NCBI GenBank assembly: GCA_017397695.1
Contig: JAFQIF010000221.1
Span: 1-12,300 of the forward strand
Source: Clostridia bacterium
GTDB lineage: Bacteria > Bacillota_A > Clostridia > Christensenellales > Aristaeellaceae
Direction of reading: 5' to 3'
DNA length: 12,300 nt
Below the pieces are notes generated by a model, which saw only the letters and a list, made by a program, of their open reading frames with translations, ran no database searches and was not told where the DNA came from. Position 1 is the stretch's first letter; each line of letters starts with the position of its first letter. Made by a program: the position numbers and the translations under genes. Positions 1 to 4,555 of this stretch are shown here, piece by piece.

Positions 1-48
1 AATCTGCCGTCACCGACTTCGATGGTTCGAATCCATCCCTGCCCACCA
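1..48 (+). tRNA. tRNA-Tyr, 3' part only (window edge)
   Basis: The window opens inside a tRNA. A T arm with GATGG and CCATC stems around TTCGAAT (21-37) is followed by the acceptor 3' strand and an encoded CCA ending at 48. Ahead of it lies a long variable arm (about 9-20), which restricts the choice to Leu, Ser or Tyr. The first bases, AATCTGCCG, match the anticodon-stem 3' side common in Bacillota tRNA-Tyr (GTA), so Tyr is the best reading. The anticodon itself is outside the window, so the identity is an inference. Confidence 0.72.
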
Positions 49-54
49 TCTTCT

Positions 55-141
55 GCGGGAATGGCGGAATTGGCAGACGCGCTAGATTCAGGTTCTAGTG
101 AAAGCAATTTCATGCAGGTTCAAGTCCTGTTTCCCGCACCA
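55..141 (+). tRNA. tRNA-Leu (anticodon CAG)
   Basis: This is a complete class II tRNA with encoded CCA. The acceptor strands GCGGGAA (55-61) and TTCCCGC pair. The anticodon stem CTAGA (82-86) pairs with TCTAG (94-98) around the loop TTCAGGT, giving anticodon CAG at 89-91, which reads the leucine codon CTG. A long variable arm follows, as expected for tRNA-Leu. The T arm has CAGGTTCAAGTCCTG. It lies 6 bases after the preceding tRNA and ends just before a strong terminator, so the two are probably the end of one tRNA transcript. Confidence 0.96.
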
Positions 142-143
142 CG

Positions 144-181
144 AAAAGACCGTATTTGTCCAAGACAAATACGGTCTTTTT
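144..181 (+). terminator. Rho-independent terminator of the tRNA unit
   Basis: A perfect 17-base inverted repeat (144-160 with 164-180) has a 3-base CAA loop. It starts with AAAA and ends in a run of five T (177-181). The A and T runs on both sides make it potentially bidirectional. It sits directly after tRNA-Leu, so genes from 372 onward need their own promoter or read-through. Confidence 0.93.
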
Positions 182-184
182 CGA

Positions 185-351
185 ACGAAGTGTGCCTGTC
201 GGCACGTGAAATGCCCTTCGGGCGTGAAGTGCGCCTTCGGCGCGTGAAGTGTCCCTTTGGAACGAGGGCACACTTGACTTCACTTTGCGCAAAGCGCAAT
301 ACTTCACGCGGCGAAGCCGTGCTTCACTTGCTGCGAAGCAGCAAACTTCAC
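185..351. repeat. Mirror-arranged array of six hairpins with GTGAAGT/ACTTCAC spacers (branched tree)
   Basis: Six short hairpins alternate with a 7-base spacer. Left spacers are 185-191 (ACGAAGT), 206-212 (GTGAAAT), 224-230 and 244-250 (GTGAAGT). Right spacers are 277-283, 301-307 and 345-351 (ACTTCAC) and 321-327 (GCTTCAC), the reverse complement. Left hairpins have stems GTGCC, GCCC and GCGCC with TGTC or TTC loops. Right hairpins have stems TTGCGC, CGGC and TTGCTGC with AAA or GAA loops. The centre (251-276) carries CCCT/AGGG. Spacers can therefore pair outside-in as a trunk, with opposed hairpins as branches. No promoter was found inside. It ends 7 bases before the ribosome binding site of the next gene. 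Function is unknown; a mobile element end, an RNA leader and a protein-binding site are all possible. Confidence 0.85.
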
Positions 352-371
352 TGAACGCAGGAGGTATTATC

Positions 372-722
372 ATGGCTGAAAGTAAGCTGAGAGCACAATC
401 CATGTCCTTCGCCGTATCGATTATCGATCTGGTTAAGCAGCTCAAGGCACAGAAAGAGTCGATCATCTCCAATCAGATCGGCCGCAGCGGCACCTCCATC
501 GGCGCGAACATCCATGAAGCGCAGTATGCGCACAGCAAGCCGGATTTTGTTGCGAAGCTGCAGATTGCATTGAAGGAGGCCAATGAAACCGGATACTGGC
601 TTGAATTGCTCTGGCGCAGCGGATATATCGACGAGACGCAGTATAAGCGCCTGGATGCAGCCTGTACAAGCCTGCGCGTGATGCTGGTTTCTTCAATTCG
701 CACGGCGAAAGGCGAGGGATAA
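372..722 (+). CDS. Four-helix-bundle protein (23S rRNA intervening-sequence / S23-like family)
   Basis: This 116-residue protein has the features of the four-helix-bundle family first met as ORFs inside 23S rRNA intervening sequences and related to diversity-generating retroelement accessory proteins (Avd). Visible hallmarks are an N-terminal helix, the segment ISNQIGRSGTSIGANIHEA (32-50, equivalent to the family's QIRRAAVSVPSNIAEG-type stretch), then two further helices with LKEANETGYWLELL (67-80) and a C-terminal helix (about 87-110). Known members are small, helical and basic, and have no enzymatic role I can name. The ATG at 372 is chosen because AGGAGGT (359-365) sits 6 bases upstream; the frame stays open further upstream only through the hairpin array. 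It overlaps nothing in rRNA here, so it is a stand-alone copy. The next gene begins 2 bases after its stop, which suggests translational coupling. No promoter is evident between the tRNA terminator and this start. Confidence 0.88.
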   Translation: MAESKLRAQSMSFAVSIIDLVKQLKAQKESIISNQIGRSGTSIGANIHEAQYAHSKPDFVAKLQIALKEANETGYWLELLWRSGYIDETQYKRLDAACTSLRVMLVSSIRTAKGEG

Positions 723-724
723 AG

Positions 725-1189
725 ATGTCAGATTGGAAGCAGGACAGAATTGGCGCTGCTGTACGCGGCGAGAATCCTATGGTGATGGCAAGGATGAAAA
801 GCGGCTTTGCTGTCATCGGAGATTATCAGTTTCTGCCGGGGTATTGTGTGCTCTTGGCGTACCCGAAAGCTGGTTCATTGAATGAGCTATCTATGGAAGA
901 GCGGAAGCAATACTTGCTGGATATGACTTTGCTTGGTGATGCGGTAATGGCTGCATGCAAACCGATGAGGATAAATTACTCAACGCTGATGAACGCTGAT
1001 CATTATCTGCATACGCATGTTGAGGCTCGCTATGATTGGGAACCGGATTCCAATAAACGCCGGCCAGTTTGTTTATATCCGAGGGAAGCGAGATTCTCAA
1101 AGGAAGCGGAGTATTCTGAAGAAAAACACGGCGATTTGAAGCGAAGAATCACTGTTGAGCTTGAGCGCCTGATGCGAGAGAATTATTGA
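725..1189 (+). CDS. HIT-superfamily-like protein (diadenosine tetraphosphate hydrolase-like)
   Basis: This 154-residue protein resembles the group annotated as HIT-family or diadenosine tetraphosphate hydrolase-like. It shows FAVIGDYQFLPGYCVLL (28-44), a helix with LSMEERKQYLLDM (55-67), and LHTHVEARY (95-103) where the histidine triad should be. His96 and His98 are present but the third position of HxHxH is Glu100, so classical HIT chemistry is uncertain. The tail from about 125 is charged and helical. The start at 725 has a purine-rich GGCGAGGG at the end of the upstream gene, and the 2-base gap suggests coupling with the four-helix gene. A counted 60-base line (901-960) is 48% GC, lower than typical housekeeping genes nearby, which may indicate separate ancestry. 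It ends at the terminator shared with murC. The family call is from memory of motifs. Confidence 0.7.
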   Translation: MSDWKQDRIGAAVRGENPMVMARMKSGFAVIGDYQFLPGYCVLLAYPKAGSLNELSMEERKQYLLDMTLLGDAVMAACKPMRINYSTLMNADHYLHTHVEARYDWEPDSNKRRPVCLYPREARFSKEAEYSEEKHGDLKRRITVELERLMRENY

Positions 1190-1190
1190 A

Positions 1191-1233
1191 AAGAAAAAAC
1201 AAGGCTGTCGGGCATCAGCCCGGCAGCCTTGTT
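1191..1233 (-). terminator. murC terminator, probably shared with the convergent HIT-like gene
   Basis: AACAAGGCTG (1198-1207), a T, and CGGGC (1209-1213) pair with GCCCG (1218-1222), a G and CAGCCTTGTT (1224-1233) around an ATCA loop: a stem of 16 pairs with one G-T. On the minus strand it is followed by a T-rich run (complement of AAGAAAAAA, 1191-1199), so it is a classical terminator for murC. On the plus strand only GTT follows, so it is weaker for the HIT-like gene. Confidence 0.9.
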
Positions 1234-1247
1234 AGCATATTGCTGAG

Positions 1248-2642
1248 TTATGCTTTGTAGTCGTCCCCATGCTTCTGGATTTGCGCGTTCAGCAGATGCA
1301 CGTCGCCGCAGCTCATGGTGATGACCAGATCGCCTGGCTGCCAGTTTTCGCGAAGGAATTTTTCGGCGTCATCAAAGGTCGGCGTGTAGTGAACAGGCAA
1401 GCCTTCCTTCTTCATCGCGTCCACAAGCATGGTTGCGTGGATGTCGCCCGGATCCTTTTCGCGTGCGGCAAAGATGTCCGTGATCAGGATTTCATCCGCC
1501 AGATCGCAGCAGTGGATGTAGTCTTTGAACAGCGTCTTTACGCGGGAATATGTGTGCGGCTGCATCACGGCGAACAGGCGCCTGTGCGGCTGATGGGCGG
1601 CGTTTTCCAGCGCACTGTGCATCTCAGCGGGGTTGTGGCCATAGTCGGTGTAGAGCTTTACGCCGCATACGGTGCCTGTCAGCTCAAAGCGCCTGTGCGG
1701 CGCGGCGAAGCCTTCCAGCGATCTGGCTACCACAGCCGCATCGGCGCCCACGTGCACGCAGGCGGCCATCGTTGCCAGGGCGTGCATCACGTTGAACTCG
1801 CCCGGCACGTGCAGCTGCACATGCGCCACGGGATTGCCCTCGAATGCGAAATCAAAGCCGGCGCAGCCGGTTTCGTCGTAGACGAGGTTTACAGGACGCC
1901 ACTGATTGTTTTCGCCCATGCCGTAGGTAACGGTCTTTACCTGGCAGCGCTTGAGCGCACTGACCACGCAGGGGTCGTCGCCGTTGCCGATGCATACGCC
2001 GTCCTCCGGCAGCAGCGCAAAGAAGCGATCGAACGCGTGACAGATGTCATCAAGATCCTTGTAGAAGTCGAGATGATCCTCTTCGATGTTGGTGACCACT
2101 GCGACGGTGGGATGGAACTGCAGGAAGCTCGCATTGAATTCGCACGCCTCCACAACGAACGTTTCATGGCTGCCCACGCGCGTGCTGCCGCCGATGTAAT
2201 CCAGCTGGCCGCCGATATGTACCGTGGGATCGAGTCCCGCATCCAGCAGCGCTTCTGCGATCATGGACGTGGTGCTCGTTTTGCCGTGCGTGCCGCAGAC
2301 ATTGATGGCGTGCTTATAGCCCTCCATCAGCTGGCCAAGCAGCGTCGCTCGTTCCATCTGGGGGATGCCGAGTTTCGCAGCTTCGGCACGCTCGGGGTTC
2401 TCCGCGCTGATGGCGGCGGAATAGATGATCAGGTCTGCACCGTGTACGTTTTCAGCGTGATGGCCGATATGTACTTCGATGCCCTGATTCTCCAGCATTT
2501 TGGTCATATAGGAAGCGGTGCCATCCGAGCCGGTGACGGTGACGCCGGCTTTTTTGAGCATGCCAGCCAGACCGCTCATGGAGCTGCCGCCGATGCCTAT
2601 CATGTGCGCGCGCTTGCCTTTGTAATCCTTGATATGCGGCAT
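1248..2642 (-). CDS. murC: UDP-N-acetylmuramate--L-alanine ligase (MurC)
   Basis: This cytoplasmic ligase adds L-alanine to UDP-MurNAc using ATP, the first step of the peptidoglycan stem peptide. The 464-residue length fits the family. The N-terminal Rossmann-like UDP-binding domain has GIGGSSMSG (16-24). The central ATPase domain has the P-loop CGTHGKTST (116-124) and NIEEDHLDFY (185-194). Next come PGEFNVMHA (280-288) and PHRRFE (315-320). The C-terminal domain holds DYGHNP (333-338) and QPHTYSRV (361-368). All are Mur ligase hallmarks, and the GIGG/MSG loop plus the HTYSR segment favour MurC over MurD, MurE or MurF. The ATG at 2642 is preferred over the upstream in-frame ATG at 2690 because AAGGAGG lies just before it, and because the 2690 start would lie only a few bases after the predicted -10 box. 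It is a single gene, divergent from purR, with its own promoter and terminator. Confidence 0.96.
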   Translation of the reverse strand: MPHIKDYKGKRAHMIGIGGSSMSGLAGMLKKAGVTVTGSDGTASYMTKMLENQGIEVHIGHHAENVHGADLIIYSAAISAENPERAEAAKLGIPQMERATLLGQLMEGYKHAINVCGTHGKTSTTSMIAEALLDAGLDPTVHIGGQLDYIGGSTRVGSHETFVVEACEFNASFLQFHPTVAVVTNIEEDHLDFYKDLDDICHAFDRFFALLPEDGVCIGNGDDPCVVSALKRCQVKTVTYGMGENNQWRPVNLVYDETGCAGFDFAFEGNPVAHVQLHVPGEFNVMHALATMAACVHVGADAAVVARSLEGFAAPHRRFELTGTVCGVKLYTDYGHNPAEMHSALENAAHQPHRRLFAVMQPHTYSRVKTLFKDYIHCCDLADEILITDIFAAREKDPGDIHATMLVDAMKKEGLPVHYTPTFDDAEKFLRENWQPGDLVITMSCGDVHLLNAQIQKHGDDYKA

Positions 2643-2692
2643 AATTGCCTCCTTCGTGCGCGAAAAACCGCGCCGTAATCCTTTGCCCATTT

Positions 2693-2722
2693 ATTATACG
2701 CTAAAGGACGATGCGCAATCAA
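2693..2722 (-). promoter_or_regulatory. Predicted sigma-A promoter of murC
   Basis: On the minus strand TTGATT (2722-2717) and TATAAT (2698-2693) are separated by 18 bases. Transcription would start about 45 bases before the chosen murC ATG. The perfect -10 box makes it credible; the -35 box matches 4 of 6. Confidence 0.65.
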
Positions 2723-2762
2723 CCGAAAACGCAGTGAAAAGTACAAAAAAGAAAAATGGGAC

Positions 2763-2791
2763 TGGACGAATCAAAATCCTTGAATTATAAT
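2763..2791 (+). promoter_or_regulatory. Predicted sigma-A promoter of purR
   Basis: TGGACG (2763-2768) and a perfect TATAAT (2786-2791) are 17 bases apart. The PurBox lies immediately downstream, around the expected transcription start, where bound repressor would block initiation. Confidence 0.65.
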
Positions 2792-2799
2792 AAAGCGGC

Positions 2800-2821
2800 A
2801 AACCCGAACATTCGGATATTT
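2800..2821 (+). promoter_or_regulatory. PurBox operator (PurR autoregulation)
   Basis: AAACCCGAACATT (2800-2812) matches the Gram-positive PurBox consensus AWWWCCGAACWWT at 12 of 13 positions. The core forms a dyad, CCGAA-CA-TTCGG (2804-2815), followed by ATATTT. It sits just after the purR -10 box. In B. subtilis and relatives PurR binds such boxes and PRPP weakens binding. The match is visible here; autoregulation is inferred from position. Confidence 0.75.
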
Positions 2822-2875
2822 GGTTAAAGGGCATCGCTGTTTTCCGGCGTGTGAATAAGAAATGGAGGACTTGAG

Positions 2876-3721
2876 ATGGATCGCATCCGCCGCAATGAGC
2901 GTCTGGCTGCCATGGCGAGGATTCTGGTGGAATCACCGAATAAGATTTTTACGCTGGGTACATTCTGTGATATGTTTGGCGCGGCAAAGTCCACACTCAG
3001 CGAGGATATTGATATCCTGCGCAGTGTGTTTGTGCAGTTTAAGCTGGGCAAGATTGATACCGTTACCGGTGCTGCCGGCGGCGTGCGCTATCGTCCCATG
3101 CTTTCGCCCGAGGATGCCTACAACGCCGTCAAGGATCTGGCGCAGAAGCTGACCGTGCCCGGCCGCGTGCTGCCCGGCGGCTTTGTGTACATGGCGGATA
3201 TCCTTGCCCAGCCGGAGATTGTCGAGCGCATGGGCACAATTATTGCGTCCCATTTTTACCGCACCGAGCCTGACGTTGTTCTGACGATGGAAACCAAGGG
3301 CATTCCGGTGGCGATGATGACTGCGCGCGCGCTGGGTGTGCCGATGGTCATTGTCCGCCGCGATTCCAAGGTGTATGAGGGACCGGCGGTGAATATCAAC
3401 TATCTTTCCGGTTCCGGCGGCCGCGTGGAAACGATGAGCCTCTCCCGCCGCGCGGTGAAGGAAGGCCAGCGCGCGCTGATCGTGGATGATTTCATGCGCG
3501 CCGGCGGTACGGCCCGCGGCATGGTTGATATGATGCGCGAATTCTCGGTGACGGTCGTGGGCGTGTGTGTGCTTGCCGCCACCAGCGAACCGGCAAAGAA
3601 GCGCATCGACGGCGTCAAGTCCCTGCTGGTCATCGATGGCACGGACGAGGCGACCGGCACGGCGATTATCCGCCCGGCAAGCTGGCTTGCCCAGGCGGCG
3701 GAGAAGGCCAGAAACGCGTAA
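2876..3721 (+). CDS. purR: Pur operon repressor PurR (Gram-positive type)
   Basis: This 281-residue protein has the length and two-domain layout of the B. subtilis-type purine repressor, unrelated to the LacI-type PurR of E. coli. Residues 1 to about 72 form a winged helix-turn-helix (recognition region around AAKSTLSEDI, 36-45). The rest is a type I phosphoribosyltransferase fold with the PRPP-binding loop VDDFMRAGGT (203-212). In this family the domain senses PRPP and does not act as a catalyst. Start: ATG at 2876 with TGGAGG (2863-2868) 7 bases upstream. It has its own promoter and PurBox upstream. Downstream it is followed by a second PurBox-like site and then pth. In B. subtilis several genes (yabJ, spoVG, glmU, prs, ctc) lie between purR and pth; here none do. 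Confidence 0.95.
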   Translation: MDRIRRNERLAAMARILVESPNKIFTLGTFCDMFGAAKSTLSEDIDILRSVFVQFKLGKIDTVTGAAGGVRYRPMLSPEDAYNAVKDLAQKLTVPGRVLPGGFVYMADILAQPEIVERMGTIIASHFYRTEPDVVLTMETKGIPVAMMTARALGVPMVIVRRDSKVYEGPAVNINYLSGSGGRVETMSLSRRAVKEGQRALIVDDFMRAGGTARGMVDMMREFSVTVVGVCVLAATSEPAKKRIDGVKSLLVIDGTDEATGTAIIRPASWLAQAAEKARNA

Positions 3722-3734
3722 AAAACCGAACATT
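3722..3734 (+). promoter_or_regulatory. PurBox-like site directly after the purR stop codon
   Basis: AAAACCGAACATT (3722-3734) fits the PurBox consensus AWWWCCGAACWWT at every position and begins 1 base after the purR stop. It has no clear inverted partner as at 2804-2815. No -10 box is obvious close by, so a role on pth is a guess. It could be a single PurR half-site or coincidence. Confidence 0.45.
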
Positions 3735-3746
3735 CCACCATATTCA

Positions 3747-3775
3747 GCGGGAGCGCCCATATACGGCGTTCCCGC
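3747..3775 (+). other. Stable hairpin between purR and pth
   Basis: GCGGGAGCGCC (3747-3757) pairs with GGCGTTCCCGC (3765-3775): 11 pairs, one of them G-T, around a 7-base CATATAC loop. No T run follows, so it is not a standard terminator. An alternative pairing of CGCCCATAT (3754-3762) with ATATGGCG (3776-3783) overlaps it, giving two mutually exclusive folds 30 bases before the pth start. It may be an RNA processing or attenuation element; the role is unknown. Confidence 0.6.
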
Positions 3776-3814
3776 ATATGGCGTTTACAGGAAAATTAAA
3801 AGGAGCAGCGGAAT

Positions 3815-4387
3815 ATGCATATCATTATCGGCCTGGGCAATCCGGGCAAAGAATACCACAGAACGCGCCATAACGTCGGCTTCGATGTAATCGATGTGCT
3901 CAGCGAGAAGCTGGGTATCCAGCTCACCAAGAACGCGATGCACGGCCTGATCGGCGAGGGATTTGTTGGCGGCGAGAAGGTGATTCTGGTCAAGCCGCAA
4001 ACCTATATGAACCTCTCCGGTCAGTGCGTGACAGAGCTGGTCTCCTGGTACAAGGCGCCGATGGAAAACGTGCTGGTTGTCTTTGACGACATCGATCTGC
4101 CGCTGGGCAAGCTGCGCCTGCGCAAGGACGGCAGCGCCGGTACGCACAATGGCATGCGCTCGATTATCGGACTCCTTGGCAGGCAGGATTTTCCGCGTCT
4201 TCGCGTGGGCGTAGGCAAGAAGCCGGAGGGCTGGGAGCTGGCCAACTGGGTGCTTTCTCACTATGCGACTGAGGAGGACCGTAAGGTGCAGTTCGATGCG
4301 TTCCTGCTGGCGGCGGATACCGTGATCGACTGGATCAGAAACGGCTGGGACAGCGCCATGCGCACAGCAAATGCGCCGAAGAAGTGA
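3815..4387 (+). CDS. pth: Peptidyl-tRNA hydrolase (Pth)
   Basis: This cytoplasmic enzyme cleaves the ester bond of peptidyl-tRNA dropped by ribosomes, recycling tRNA. The 190-residue length is typical. The N-terminus IIIGLGNPGKEYHRTRHNVG (3-22) is the family signature. Asn9 and His19 correspond to E. coli Asn10 and His20. TYMNLSG (63-69) supplies the Met/Asn pair, FDDIDLPLG (90-98) the aspartate that activates the histidine, and GSAGTHNG (106-113) the tRNA-binding loop asparagine. All key residues are present. The ATG at 3815 has AAAGGAG (3798-3804) about 10 bases upstream. It lies between purR and mfd, as in many Bacillota; co-transcription with purR is possible since no terminator with a T run intervenes. 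A palindromic repeat separates it from mfd. Confidence 0.97.
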   Translation: MHIIIGLGNPGKEYHRTRHNVGFDVIDVLSEKLGIQLTKNAMHGLIGEGFVGGEKVILVKPQTYMNLSGQCVTELVSWYKAPMENVLVVFDDIDLPLGKLRLRKDGSAGTHNGMRSIIGLLGRQDFPRLRVGVGKKPEGWELANWVLSHYATEEDRKVQFDAFLLAADTVIDWIRNGWDSAMRTANAPKK

Positions 4388-4392
4388 GCCCT

Positions 4393-4528
4393 CCGGCTGC
4401 GGCCGGGGACCTCATCCGTCACGGATGATACCGTACCCCCTTCCCCATAGGGGAAGGGTCAGTGACTTAGGTTTCCACTTTGGGGAAGCTGGCGAGCGAA
4501 GCGAGACTGATGAGGTCCTGCCCGCAGG
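4393..4528. repeat. Palindromic intergenic repeat (MITE-like) between pth and mfd
   Basis: The gap between pth and mfd is filled by nested inverted repeats. The outer arms GGACCTCATCCGTC (4407-4420) and GACTGATGAGGTCC (4505-4518) pair at 13 of 14 positions. Between or beside them are hairpins CCCTTCCCC-ATA-GGGGAAGGG (4438-4458), TCATCCG-TCA-CGGATGA (4412-4428), CCGGC-TGCG-GCCGG (4393-4406) and CCTGC-CC-GCAGG (4517-4528). It contains no ORF of note. The CCTCATCCGTC plus CTTCCCC...GGGGAAGG layout resembles repeats I remember scattered in gut Clostridia genomes; that is recollection, not a search result. It could be a small non-autonomous mobile element or a transcript-stabilising structure. Confidence 0.75.
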
Positions 4529-4555
4529 CGACCGAAATTCAAAAACGAGGTAACC

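Noticed and set aside
185..351. Possible CRISPR-like array
   Set aside because: The repeated unit is only 7 bases, it inverts at the centre, and the intervening pieces are hairpins; no cas genes are nearby.
22..354. Open frame across both tRNAs, the terminator and the hairpin array
   Set aside because: It runs through tRNA-Leu and a strong terminator and has no ribosome binding site; the RNA genes explain the sequence.
1269..2678. Long open frame antisense to murC (469 codons)
   Set aside because: MurC on the other strand has all family motifs. Long antisense frames are expected in GC-rich genes with this codon use. The product has no recognisable motif.
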